The translations under genes were made by a program, and so were the position numbers. A model generated the notes under the pieces. That model did not search any database. It had not been told where the DNA came from and saw only the letters and a list, made by a program, of their open reading frames with translations. 49,009 bases of DNA, from the NCBI GenBank assembly GCA_016721005.1, contig JADKJM010000002.1:1-49009 (forward strand), given 5' to 3'. The DNA comes from Flavobacteriales bacterium (GTDB lineage: Bacteria > Bacteroidota > Bacteroidia > Flavobacteriales_F > PHOS-HE28). Position 1 is the stretch's first letter; each line of letters opens with the position of its first letter. Below, piece by piece: positions 19,090-26,959 of this stretch.

Positions 19090-20595
19090 GTGCTGCGAAC
19101 CGTTATTGCTGTTGCATGTTGCGTGCTGGGCCAACTCCTGGCCCAGCGCGCAGCGGCGCAGCCCAATCGGAACAACCTCTGGCTCGGGGGGTTCCAACAA
19201 TTGGCTGGCCCGCCGGGTGGTGGCATAAGAATCTCTTTCGATGAAAACAGCCGAGAGGTCTATCCGTTGCCGAGTTGGATCGGCTTCTTTCGCACCAACG
19301 CAAACATCACCGATACCGAGGGCAATTTGCAATTCAGCACGAACGGGGCGTTCCTAGGTGATGCGCTCGGAGATACCTTGCAAAATGGAACCGGGCTCAA
19401 TCCAAGCAACTACACGAGCGCATACCCCGAAGGATTGCATGGCTCGCAATGGACACTGATTCTGCCAAAACCGGAATCGAGCACGGTGTACTGGCTTTTT
19501 CATTGCACCGCTGACCGGCAATCGCCGAATGCCTATGCTCTACAACTTTATCGAACCACCGTGGACATGAGCCTGAATGGTGGGCTGGGTGCTGCGGTAT
19601 TGAAGAACGAGGTTTTGATCGCCGATAGCTTGGTGGCCGGGAGAATCACCGCCGTACGCCATGCCAACGGTCGAGATTGGTGGGTGCTCTGCCACCGGCT
19701 AAACAGCGACATCTACTACCGCATGCTCGTAACTCCGAACGGGGCGTCGGCACCCGATCAGCAGGCCATCGGGGTGGAGCGGGTTTACGCTGGTGGACAG
19801 GCATGCTTCTCACCCCAGGGAAATTACTTCGCCTATTATCGAGGGACCGCAGGCGAGGACCTGGATATCTTCGGCTTCGACCGCTGCACCGGCCTCTTCT
19901 CCAACGCCGTGCATATTGTAATTAACGACGTAGATCTTGTTGGCGGCGTGGCCTTCTCCCCAAGCGGGCGATACCTCTACGTCTCTTCCGTTGACCGGGT
20001 CTATCAGTTCGATACCTGGGCGGCGGATATCACGGCCTCTCGGATCACCATTGCGGTGTGGGATGGCTTCTATTCGCCCAGCCCGCCCTTCGCCACCATG
20101 TTCGACATCGCGCAGCTCGCGCCCGATGGCAAGATCTACATCGGCACGGGCAACAGCACCTTGCACCTGCACGTGATCAATTACCCAGATAGCGCTGGGC
20201 TTGCCTGCGGTATGGTGCAGCATGGCGTAGAGCTGCCGCGCTACTTCATGAACTCCCTGCCCAACCACCCCAACTACCACCTGGGCCCGGTGGATGGCAG
20301 CGTGTGCGATAGCCTGGGGATCGATAGCGGCGTGAGCGAGGAGGAGTTGGAGCAAGCGCTGCGCGTTTTCCCCAACCCAAGCAACGGTGCGTTCAACATC
20401 AGTTACGCGGCGCAAACCACGGCGGGCAACTTGGAGGTATTGGATGCTACAGGCCACATGGTGCATAGCGCGCGGCTGCCAGCGTGGAGCACCACGCATT
20501 CGGTGCAACTGCATGCAGCGCCGGGCTTGTACCATTGCCGTTTGCGCTTGGGCGCGCAGAGCATAAGCACGCGGATTGTGATCGTTGAGCCATGA
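19090..20595 (+). CDS. T9SS-secreted beta-propeller-like protein
   Basis: 501 residues starting at GTG 19090, three bases after the previous stop. An N-terminal signal peptide (VIAVACCVLGQLLAQRAAAQ) is followed by beta-rich text with propeller-type blades such as FSPQGNYFAYYRGTA, FSPSGRYLYVSSVDRVYQFD and LAPDGKIYIGTGNS. The last 80 residues are a type A T9SS sorting domain (VFPNPSNGAFNISYA to GLYHCRLRLGAQSISTRIVI). Proteins of this build are surface or secreted proteins in gliding and non-gliding Bacteroidota; ligand and role are unknown. Intact. Confidence 0.8.
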   Translation: MLRTVIAVACCVLGQLLAQRAAAQPNRNNLWLGGFQQLAGPPGGGIRISFDENSREVYPLPSWIGFFRTNANITDTEGNLQFSTNGAFLGDALGDTLQNGTGLNPSNYTSAYPEGLHGSQWTLILPKPESSTVYWLFHCTADRQSPNAYALQLYRTTVDMSLNGGLGAAVLKNEVLIADSLVAGRITAVRHANGRDWWVLCHRLNSDIYYRMLVTPNGASAPDQQAIGVERVYAGGQACFSPQGNYFAYYRGTAGEDLDIFGFDRCTGLFSNAVHIVINDVDLVGGVAFSPSGRYLYVSSVDRVYQFDTWAADITASRITIAVWDGFYSPSPPFATMFDIAQLAPDGKIYIGTGNSTLHLHVINYPDSAGLACGMVQHGVELPRYFMNSLPNHPNYHLGPVDGSVCDSLGIDSGVSEEELEQALRVFPNPSNGAFNISYAAQTTAGNLEVLDATGHMVHSARLPAWSTTHSVQLHAAPGLYHCRLRLGAQSISTRIVIVEP

Positions 20596-20915
20596 GAAAG
20601 CTACTCGCAACAGCACTGCTGATACTGCCAGCGTTCGCCTTTGCGCAGGTGTCTTCATCCAGGCCCGCCGAGGCCCCGGAGCCGCATTGGCCACCGCCCA
20701 ACGCCCTCACTATGCAAGTGATCATGGCCCAGCGCCCGCCGCACATCGCTCCCGAGCAATGGAAGGAGATCATGCTGGGTCCCGACCGCCTGCTGCATCC
20801 CATCCGCATCACCCCGGCCATGCTCGATACCTTGGATGCGCGGCTATTGGACCGCAGGTACCATTACATCATGAGCCATGAACAGATCATGGCTCCTTAC
20901 GGAGAGGTTCGCTAG
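20592..20915 (+). CDS. small secreted protein, coupled to the propeller protein
   Basis: A 107-residue protein whose ATG overlaps the previous stop by four bases (ATGA), so it is translationally coupled. It has a signal peptide (MRKLLATALLILPAFAFAQ) and a short mature region rich in proline and histidine (PHWPPPNALTMQVIMAQRPP, ending EQIMAPYGEVR). There is no sorting domain or lipobox, so it is likely periplasmic or exported with its neighbour. I do not recognise the family. Bases 20916-21087 after it contain nothing I can name. Confidence 0.65.
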   Translation: MRKLLATALLILPAFAFAQVSSSRPAEAPEPHWPPPNALTMQVIMAQRPPHIAPEQWKEIMLGPDRLLHPIRITPAMLDTLDARLLDRRYHYIMSHEQIMAPYGEVR

Positions 20916-21087
20916 TACGGCGGCGGTCACTACTTCCTCCGAGCGTTGCGCGATGGCGAGAGCAGGGTTCAGAGCGCTGATCGAGCGATAGTCAGAACCC
21001 CATCATTATGCTGACCCCGGCAATATGATGGAGGCGTGCTAGGCCGAGGCGACCATTGTGCCGAAATCGGCAACAATGGTGTTCGGC

Positions 21088-21193
21088 TCAGGCACTCGCG
21101 AACTTCCTCGCCAGCACGAACGGTTCCTTCTCGAAATGCTTCGGGTCCTTCACTTTCTGCCGGTGATGGACGTGGTATTCGAACTCATCGCGG
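21088..21193 (-). pseudogene. nuoF: detached nuoF 3' tail
   Basis: These 106 bases repeat the last 106 bases of nuoF (21814-21919) with 9 mismatches and no gaps. Read on the minus strand they encode the NuoF ending RDEFEYHVHHRQKVKDPKHF and EKEPFVLARKFASA, closing with TGA where the complete gene has TAA. Six of the nine differences are synonymous, one changes the stop codon type and two change residues (A to V, E to A). Similarity stops at CCGCG on the 5' side. A start codon and the rest of the gene are missing. It marks the far border of the toxin-antitoxin segment. Confidence 0.9.
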
Positions 21194-21227
21194 TTGCTTC
21201 GTCGTTCCTCCTCGCAACGGCGGATGG

Positions 21228-21521
21228 CTACGGCCCGAACCGCTTGCTCACCCTGCGGCTTGTATGTCGCACTTGGTACACGACCACCGCATCATCCCTT
21301 ATAGCATAAACGACACGGATACGAAAGCCCTTCACCAAGGCATGACGATACGCGCCGAATCGGATCTGATGTCCGGCGGGGCTGTGCTCGATCAGTACAT
21401 ACACGGCGTCCAGCTCGCGGTAGAAACGATCGGCGAGCTCGGGCTTGATGCTCAGATAATAGCGGTGGATCTCCCCGGCTTGGATGATCGCTTTGGGGTG
21501 GATGACCACTGGACGGTTCAT
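21228..21521 (-). CDS. RelE/ParE-family toxin
   Basis: A 97-residue basic protein with the RelE/ParE fold pattern: KAIIQAGEIHRYYLSIKPEL (helix pair), FYRELDAVYVLIEHSPAGHQ, then YRHALVKGFRIRVVYAIRDD and VVVYQVRHTSRR (the C-terminal strands). The family comprises mRNA interferases and gyrase inhibitors; ParE-like members lack RelE catalytic residues, and this one looks ParE-like. Its ATG overlaps the antitoxin stop by four bases. It lies between two copies of the nuoF tail. Confidence 0.85.
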   Translation of the reverse strand: MNRPVVIHPKAIIQAGEIHRYYLSIKPELADRFYRELDAVYVLIEHSPAGHQIRFGAYRHALVKGFRIRVVYAIRDDAVVVYQVRHTSRRVSKRFGP

Positions 21522-21751
21522 CCCTTGAAGCCTTCGCGCATCATGCGCATGGCCTCTTCTCGGCCGTACATGCGCACATCGCCGCGCAGTCGTTCAGCCT
21601 CTTGTGCATCGAGCTCTTCCAGTTCGGCCTTTGCCAATTCATCGGAACCGATCTGCGATTCGATGTATTCCTGGATGCGGGCCAGCAATCCCTCATCGGT
21701 GATCAGGGATAGCTGCTCCAGGATGTTCCATTTGCGGTTGGCGATGTCCAT
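21518..21751 (-). CDS. antitoxin of the ParE-type pair
   Basis: A 77-residue, strongly acidic, helical protein (LLARIQEYIESQIGSDELAK, ELEELDAQEAERLRG) upstream of and overlapping the toxin gene, the order normal for parDE/relBE pairs. The N-terminal segment DIANRKWNILEQLSLITDEG resembles short antitoxins of Bacteroidota that wrap the toxin; no separate DNA-binding domain is obvious. It begins 62 bases after the nuoF stop on the same strand. Confidence 0.75.
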   Translation of the reverse strand: MDIANRKWNILEQLSLITDEGLLARIQEYIESQIGSDELAKAELEELDAQEAERLRGDVRMYGREEAMRMMREGFKG

Positions 21752-21813
21752 GGCGGTGGGTTTTGCAGGACCAAGTTAGGGAGCCGGATACCTAGGCCGC
21801 CTAGGGCGAACCC

Positions 21814-23169
21814 TTACGCACTCTCGAACTTCCTTGCCAGCGCGAAAGGTTCCTTCTCGAAATGCTTCGGATCCTTCACTTTCTGCCGGTGATGGACGTG
21901 ATATTCGAATTCATCGCGGAAGTGGCGGATCGCCGAAGCCACTGGCCAGGCGGCTGCATCGCCCAGCGGGCAGATGGTGTTGCCTTCGATCTTCCGCTGC
22001 ACGTCCCAAAGCAGGTCGATATCCTCCGAGCGGCCTTCGCCGTGCTCCAAGCGGTGCAGCACCCTCTCCATCCAGCCCGTTCCCTCGCGGCACGGGCTGC
22101 ACTGCCCACAGCTTTCGTGGCAATAGAAGCGCGCATGGTTCCAGGTGCTGCGCACGATGCATTGGGCATCGTTGTATGCATAGAAACCACCGGAACCCAT
22201 CATGGTCCCGGTCGCGAACCCACCATCGGCCAGGCTCTCGTAGGTCATCAGGCGGCTCTCGCCAGCAGTGGTCTTCAGGAATAGCTCGTAAGGAATGATG
22301 GGCACGCTTGACCCACCGGGCACCACAGCTTTGAAGGCGCGCCCTTCCACACCGCCGCAGTACTCATCGCTGTTGATGAACTCATCGCAGGTGATGCCGA
22401 GGTCGATCTCGTAAACACCCGGCCGCTTGATGTTGCCGCCCGAGCTGATGAGCTTGGTGCCGGTGCTCTTGCCGACGCCGATCTTGGCGTATTCCTCACC
22501 GCCATCATTCACAATGGGCACCACCGCGGCGATGGTCTCCACATTGTTCACCACGGTCGGGCAATTGTAAAGACCCATCACCGCAGGGAAGGGCGGCTTG
22601 ATGCGCGGGTTGCCACGCTTGCCTTCGAGGCTTTCAAGCAAGGCGGTCTCTTCACCACAGATGTAGGCACCTGCTCCCACCTGCACGTGGATCTCATGAT
22701 CGAAGCCGCTGCCCAGGATGTTCTTTCCCAGCCATCCTGCGGCGCGCGCTTCGGCGATCGCTTGTTCGATGATCCGGGCGACGTAGAAGTATTCACCACG
22801 GATGTAGATGTAGCTCGTGTGCGCGCCCATTGCGAAGCTGCTCGTGATCATTCCCTCGATGAGCATGTGCGGGATCCGCTCCATGAGGTAGCGGTCCTTG
22901 AAGGTGCCGGGCTCGCTCTCATCAGCGTTCACCACGAGGTAGCGGGGCACACCTTCAGGCTTCGCGAGGAAGCTCCACTTCAGTCCCGTCGGGAAGCCAG
23001 CGCCACCACGACCACGCAGTCCGCTCTTCTTCACTTCCTCCAACACGGCTTCGGGACTCATCGTCTTGAGCGCCTTCTCCACGCTGCGGTAACCGCCGTT
23101 CGCGCGGTAGCCTTCCAGCCCGCGGATACCGGGCTTATTGATGTGTTCAAAGAGGAGTTTGCGGCTCAT
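21814..23169 (-). CDS. nuoF: NADH-quinone oxidoreductase subunit F (NADH and FMN site)
   Basis: NuoF oxidises NADH and holds FMN and the first 4Fe-4S cluster. The 451-residue protein shows SGLRGRGGAGFPTGLKW (NADH/FMN glycine loop), YLVVNADESEPGTFKDRYLM and GAGAYICGEETALLESLEG (FMN site), and the cluster motif ESCGQCSPCREG with the fourth cysteine in NTICPLGDA. Intact, with normal length. It is the last nuo gene before a 6-kb interruption; in most genomes nuoG follows at once. Its last 106 bases exist again at 21088-21193. The gap to nuoE (190 bases) holds repeat sequence. Confidence 0.95.
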   Translation of the reverse strand: MSRKLLFEHINKPGIRGLEGYRANGGYRSVEKALKTMSPEAVLEEVKKSGLRGRGGAGFPTGLKWSFLAKPEGVPRYLVVNADESEPGTFKDRYLMERIPHMLIEGMITSSFAMGAHTSYIYIRGEYFYVARIIEQAIAEARAAGWLGKNILGSGFDHEIHVQVGAGAYICGEETALLESLEGKRGNPRIKPPFPAVMGLYNCPTVVNNVETIAAVVPIVNDGGEEYAKIGVGKSTGTKLISSGGNIKRPGVYEIDLGITCDEFINSDEYCGGVEGRAFKAVVPGGSSVPIIPYELFLKTTAGESRLMTYESLADGGFATGTMMGSGGFYAYNDAQCIVRSTWNHARFYCHESCGQCSPCREGTGWMERVLHRLEHGEGRSEDIDLLWDVQRKIEGNTICPLGDAAAWPVASAIRHFRDEFEYHVHHRQKVKDPKHFEKEPFALARKFESA

Positions 23170-23184
23170 TGGAACGCAGAAGAT

Positions 23185-23320
23185 TTAACCGCAGAGGAGC
23201 AGAGGGCACAGAGACTGCGGAACTCATCCGCCGTACGGCGGACAGAGAACGCGGAGGAAATGCAACGCGCAGAGCCGCAAGAGGCTGGGGAGAACGCAGA
23301 GGAATGCAGCTTGCTTTCGG
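23185..23320. repeat. degenerate CCGCARAGGCGCA-type repeat between nuoE and nuoF
   Basis: Starting AACCGCAGAGGAGCAGAGGG, this stretch repeats variants of GCAGAG, GCGGAGG and AACGCAGAGG up to about 23320. It belongs to the same sequence family as the arms at 23973, 26290, 45117 and 46745, but here the arms are mostly direct and eroded. It fills a gap in an otherwise tightly packed operon. Confidence 0.55.
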
Positions 23321-23359
23321 CAGCCGAACAACCAACAACGATCAACGAACAACCCCTCT

Positions 23360-23917
23360 TCATTGGTCCGTGTAATTGGTCCGTTGGTTCCGCGCGCGCA
23401 ACTCGTCGATCAAGGCATCGGCGCTTTCGATCGTGAGCTTCTCATGATAGCCCGCGCCGCACTGCAACATCGGGGCGGTACCACAACTGCCGAGGCACTC
23501 CACGCCTTTCAGGGTGAACATGCCGTCCTTGGTCGTCTCGCCGCAGTGTATGCCGAGCTTCTTCTCAAGGTGGGAGATGAGGTCATCGCTACCGCGAAGC
23601 ATACATGGCGTGGTCCTGCACACATCCAGCACGTAGGTTCCCACCGGGTGCAGGTTGAACATACTGTAGAAGCTCGCCACTTCATACACCTCGATATGTG
23701 CGAGGCCCATGACGTGCGCGACAGCATCCATCGCGTTCACGCTCAACCAACCGTCGTTCCCGCTCTGCGCGATGTGCAGGATGGGGATCAGCGCACTCTT
23801 GCTCCGGCCTTCGGGGTAACGTGCCATCAAGGCTTTGCACTCCGCAAGCGCCGCTTCACTGAAGGCGAAGGGCCGCGTGCCAGCGGTGGTGGTGATGGGT
23901 CGTGTGCGCGCGCTCAT
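23360..23917 (-). CDS. nuoE: NADH-quinone oxidoreductase subunit E (2Fe-2S)
   Basis: A 185-residue thioredoxin-fold subunit carrying the 2Fe-2S cluster N1a next to NuoF. The four cysteines are in place: C and C in DVCRTTPCMLRG and C and C in KGVECLGSCGTAPM. The N-terminal helical part (EAALAECKALMARYPEGRSK, AVAHVMGLAHIEVYEVASFY) is typical. It is separated from nuoD by the GxxExxY cassette, about 590 bases, and from nuoF by a repeat, so the middle of the operon has been opened twice. Confidence 0.95.
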   Translation of the reverse strand: MSARTRPITTTAGTRPFAFSEAALAECKALMARYPEGRSKSALIPILHIAQSGNDGWLSVNAMDAVAHVMGLAHIEVYEVASFYSMFNLHPVGTYVLDVCRTTPCMLRGSDDLISHLEKKLGIHCGETTKDGMFTLKGVECLGSCGTAPMLQCGAGYHEKLTIESADALIDELRARNQRTNYTDQ

Positions 23918-23972
23918 GGATACAAGGACAAAGAAAGGAGAGAGCGGTCTTTGTGGAAGGAATGCGTTTTCT

Positions 23973-24500
23973 CACCGCAACGGCGCAACGAACGCAACGG
24001 GTTTCGCCACGTAATTTGTGAACCCCTGAGGGGGGTCAGATGGTTGATCGCCTCTCTATTGTTCAACGTAGGGTTCATGAGGGCATACCATTAGCGATCC
24101 TGCGGATCCCATCCTTGAGCAGAACCTCATTGAAGTTGATGAGCAAGCCAAGGCGGTTACCGGTCAGCTTCAAGTAGGTGAGCAATTGGGCCGTATGTAT
24201 CGGAATGAGTTCACTCACTGCTTTCACCTCGATGACCACTTTCTCTTCGACCCAGAGATCCAATCGGTAGCCTGCATCCAGCTTCAAGTCGCCGTATTGT
24301 AGCGGCAGAACATGTTGATGTTGAACGGCGAGACCTTGTTCTTTCATCTCGTGGATCATGCAATGGACATAAGCGCTTTCCAACAACCCCGGTCCCAAGG
24401 TGCGATGCACTTTGAACGCCGCATCCAAGGCCAGCTTTGCAATTCGGTCTTCCTCACGCATTTGTTGCGGTTCCGTGGCGTTCGTGGCGCCGTTGCGGTG
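23973..24500. mobile_element. 528-bp inverted-repeat cassette carrying a GxxExxY gene
   Basis: The left end 23973-24000 and the reverse complement of the right end 24473-24500 are 28-bp terminal inverted repeats with only two A/C mismatches; both begin CACCGCAACGGCGC. They enclose one gene (24075-24461). The cassette lies between nuoD (stop 24509) and nuoE (start 23917). No obvious target-site duplication was found by eye. The ends resemble shorter gene-less repeats elsewhere in the window. Mobility is inferred from the structure, not shown. Confidence 0.65.
24075..24461 (-). CDS. GxxExxY protein (PD-(D/E)XK-like nuclease fold)
   Basis: 128 residues from ATG 24461 (MREEDRIAKLALDAAFKVHR). The name-giving motif is present as GPGLLESAY, and the nuclease-like core follows: YRLDLWVEEKVVIEVKAVSE gives the D and E-x-K residues expected of a PD-(D/E)XK site, then LLTYLKLTGNRLGLLINF. 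The family is widespread, patchy and often multicopy; its biological role is not established. It runs in the direction of the nuo genes but has no place in complex I. It fills most of a unit bounded by 28-bp inverted repeats. The longer upstream open frame only reads through the right repeat. Confidence 0.88.
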   Translation of the reverse strand: MREEDRIAKLALDAAFKVHRTLGPGLLESAYVHCMIHEMKEQGLAVQHQHVLPLQYGDLKLDAGYRLDLWVEEKVVIEVKAVSELIPIHTAQLLTYLKLTGNRLGLLINFNEVLLKDGIRRIANGMPS

Positions 24501-24508
24501 AAAGAACC

Positions 24509-25744
24509 CTACGCATCCAACTCTCCTGCGATCACGTTCATGCTGCTCATGGTGAGGATCGCATCGCTCAACATGCCGCCTCTGATCATTTCGGGGAAGG
24601 CCTGGTAATAGATGAAGCAGGGCCTGCGCAAGTGCAGCCGGAAAGGTGTGCGCCCACCATCGCTCACCAAGTAGAATCCGAGTTCGCCGTTGCCGCCTTC
24701 CACGCAATGGTACACTTCGCCAACAGGAACATCGGTCTCGCCCATCACGACCTTGAAGTGCCAGATGAGCGCCTCCATTTCATTGTACACCTCCTCCTTC
24801 GGTGGGAGCAGCCACTCGGGCACGTTTCCGCGGAACGTGGTCTTGTCGCTCATCGCGTCCAGCTTGTCCATCGCTTGCTGGATGATCGAAAGGCTCTCCC
24901 ACATCTCCTGCTCGCGCACCATGAAGCGATCGTAGGTATCGCCGTTCTGACCGATGGGAACAATGAAGTTGAAGTCCTGGTAGCTGCAATACGGATCGGC
25001 CACGCGGACATCGTAGTCCACGCCGCACGCGCGGAGGTTCGGTCCGGTGAAGCCGTAGGCCAGCGCACGATCGGCAGGGAGGGGTCCGCAATCAATGGTG
25101 CGGTCCATGAAGATCCGGTTGCGTATCAACATCTTCTCGAATTCCTTCAACCCGGCAGGCATCTCCTTCACGATCGCACGGATGCGTTTCCAGACCAGGT
25201 CGCTGAAGTTGCGCTCCCAACCGCCGATGCGGCCCATGTTGGTGGTAAGCCGCGCGCCGCAGATCTCCTCGTACACCTCGTAGATCTTCTCCCGCCACTG
25301 GTACACGTAGAGGAACGGCGTGGTGGCACCGGCGTCCTGCCCGATGATGGTGTTGCAGATGACGTGATCGGAGATCCGGGCCAACTCCATGATGATCACC
25401 CGCATGTATTCCACGCGCTTCGGCAGTTCGATGCCCAGGAGCTTCTCCATCGTCATGTGCCAGCCCATGTTGTTGATGGGGGCACTGCAATAGTTCATCC
25501 GGTCCGTGAGCGTGGTGATCTGATAGAACGGTCGGCGCTCGGCGATCTTTTCGAAGGCCCGGTGGATGTATCCGATGGTCTGCTCGGTATCCAGGATGAC
25601 CTCGCCATCGAGGGTGAGCACATTCTGGAAGATGCCGTGTGTGGCAGGGTGGGTCGGGCCGAGGTTGAGCGTGGTCAACTCGCGCAGGTCACGACCATGG
25701 ACCAGGTCCTTCTGCCAGAAGTCGGGTTTCTCTCGCTCCTTCAT
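24509..25744 (-). CDS. nuoD: NADH-quinone oxidoreductase subunit D (49 kDa type)
   Basis: A 411-residue subunit that forms the quinone site with NuoB and is related to the large subunit of NiFe hydrogenases. Markers: LNLGPTHPATHGIFQNVLTL at the N-terminus, with the quinone-site histidines, RMNYCSAPINNMGWHMTMEK, and the C-terminal GRTPFRLHLRRPCFIYYQAF. Its ATG overlaps the nuoC stop by four bases. Normal length, intact. The cassette with the GxxExxY gene begins right after its stop. Confidence 0.95.
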   Translation of the reverse strand: MKEREKPDFWQKDLVHGRDLRELTTLNLGPTHPATHGIFQNVLTLDGEVILDTEQTIGYIHRAFEKIAERRPFYQITTLTDRMNYCSAPINNMGWHMTMEKLLGIELPKRVEYMRVIIMELARISDHVICNTIIGQDAGATTPFLYVYQWREKIYEVYEEICGARLTTNMGRIGGWERNFSDLVWKRIRAIVKEMPAGLKEFEKMLIRNRIFMDRTIDCGPLPADRALAYGFTGPNLRACGVDYDVRVADPYCSYQDFNFIVPIGQNGDTYDRFMVREQEMWESLSIIQQAMDKLDAMSDKTTFRGNVPEWLLPPKEEVYNEMEALIWHFKVVMGETDVPVGEVYHCVEGGNGELGFYLVSDGGRTPFRLHLRRPCFIYYQAFPEMIRGGMLSDAILTMSSMNVIAGELDA

Positions 25745-26274
25745 CGTCCGAACATCTTATCGTCCTTGTCCCGGCGAGTGGGGTCCTCCAGCGGATAGTC
25801 CTTGCGCAGCGGGAAGGCCGGGAAGTCCTCCATGTTCAGGATCCGCTTCAGGTTCGGGTGTCCCTTGAACTTGATCCCGAAGAAGTCCCACGCCTCGCGC
25901 TCCATCCAATTGGCGGCGGGCCAGAGGTCGGTCGCGGTCTGGAACTCGAGATCGTTCAATGTGGTGCGACACTTCACGCGAATACGATGCCCTTCGCGCA
26001 TGTTGTGCAGGTGGTAGACCATGCCGAACTCTTCCGGTTGAGCGGGCAAAGTCCCGGACTCGACCTTGGGGAAGTGCATGCCGCAGCAGGTGGTAAGGAA
26101 ACCGAAACCGAGTTCATCACGAAGCGTGCGCAGCAGGTCATGCAACGCATCCTTCTTCACCTGGACGCAGAGCAGGTCGCTTTCTTGGGTGATGGCCGTG
26201 ACCTTCACACCGAAGGCCGACATGCGGTCCTTCACCAGTTGATCACGTTCCGCTTTGATCAGAAAGCCAGACAT
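25741..26274 (-). CDS. nuoC: NADH-quinone oxidoreductase subunit C (30 kDa type)
   Basis: A 177-residue peripheral subunit that supports NuoD. The C-terminal signature is clear: WMEREAWDFFGIKFKGHPNL then RILNMEDFPAFPLRKDYPLE. The ATG 26274 (MSGFLIKAERDQLVKDRM) is preferred over an upstream start inside the preceding repeat, because translation of the repeat (RVRCVRCVLAVK) is clearly not protein. It overlaps nuoD by four bases. Confidence 0.95.
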   Translation of the reverse strand: MSGFLIKAERDQLVKDRMSAFGVKVTAITQESDLLCVQVKKDALHDLLRTLRDELGFGFLTTCCGMHFPKVESGTLPAQPEEFGMVYHLHNMREGHRIRVKCRTTLNDLEFQTATDLWPAANWMEREAWDFFGIKFKGHPNLKRILNMEDFPAFPLRKDYPLEDPTRRDKDDKMFGR

Positions 26275-26289
26275 GCGGGGTAGGTCTTT

Positions 26290-26386
26290 AACCGCCAAGA
26301 CGCAACGAACGCAACGGACCCGCAACGAATAGGGTGGATCCGATTTGACTTTGCGCTACTCTGCGCTCTCTGCGCCTCTGCGGTGA
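26290..26386. repeat. MITE-like inverted repeat between nuoB and nuoC
   Basis: The left arm AACCGCCAAGACGCAACGAA at 26290 and the right arm, which reads TTTCACCGCAGAGGCGCAGA on the minus strand from 26387, are imperfect inverted repeats around about 40 bases. The arms match the ends of the GxxExxY cassette (CCGCAACGGCGCAACGAACG). It occupies nearly the whole 118-base gap between nuoB and nuoC. Confidence 0.65.
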
Positions 26387-26392
26387 AACGCA

Positions 26393-26959
26393 TTAGTCGA
26401 TGGCGTATTTGGTCATGAGGTCCTGGTACTCCTTGCTGTATCGACGGCGAAGACTTTCGTTCGCGGCCAGGTCCTGGATCTTCAGGATGCCATCGATGAT
26501 CTGTTCGGGTCGTGGTGGGCAACCGGGGATGTACACATCCACAGGGATCACGCGGTCGATGCCTTGCAGCACGCTGTACGTATCGAAAATGCCGCCTGTG
26601 CACGCGCAGGCGCCCATGCTCAGCACCCACTTGGGCTCGGCCATTTGCATGTATACCGTGCGAAGGACCGGTGCCATTTTCTTGGCAATGGTGCCCATGA
26701 CCATGAGCAGGTCGCTCTGGCGTGGACTGAAGCTGAGGCGCTCCATGCCGAAGCGGCTAAGGTCGTAGTGGGAGCTCATCACGCTCATGAACTCGATGCC
26801 GCAGCAGCTGGTGGCGAATGGCAGGGGCCACAAGCTGTTCTTGCGGGCAAGTCCGACGGCCTGATCCATACGCGTGGCGAAGAAACCCGATCCGGAATGC
26901 CCCTCCGGTGGCGCCACGATGGTCGGCTTCAGCCGTTCGATACCGCGTTCTTCGCTCAT
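26393..26959 (-). CDS. nuoB: NADH-quinone oxidoreductase subunit B (cluster N2)
   Basis: NuoB holds the terminal 4Fe-4S cluster N2 that reduces quinone. All four cysteine positions are seen: the adjacent pair in FATSCCGIEFM, one in MGACACTGGIFDTY and one in VYIPGCPPRPEQIIDG. The 188-residue frame starts at ATG 26959, overlapping the nuoA stop by four bases. Upstream open sequence in this frame is only a shadow of nuoA. Intact. Confidence 0.95.
   Translation of the reverse strand: MSEERGIERLKPTIVAPPEGHSGSGFFATRMDQAVGLARKNSLWPLPFATSCCGIEFMSVMSSHYDLSRFGMERLSFSPRQSDLLMVMGTIAKKMAPVLRTVYMQMAEPKWVLSMGACACTGGIFDTYSVLQGIDRVIPVDVYIPGCPPRPEQIIDGILKIQDLAANESLRRRYSKEYQDLMTKYAID

Noticed and set aside
20916..21087. 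Hairpin CATCATTAT...ATATGATG as a terminator after the secreted operon
   Set aside because: Only about six bases pair with no following T-run, too weak to call.
21194..21227. Extension of the nuoF tail similarity beyond 21193
   Set aside because: ATCCGCC recurs at a similar place, but it needs a 20-base gap and could be chance, so the repeat is ended at 21193.
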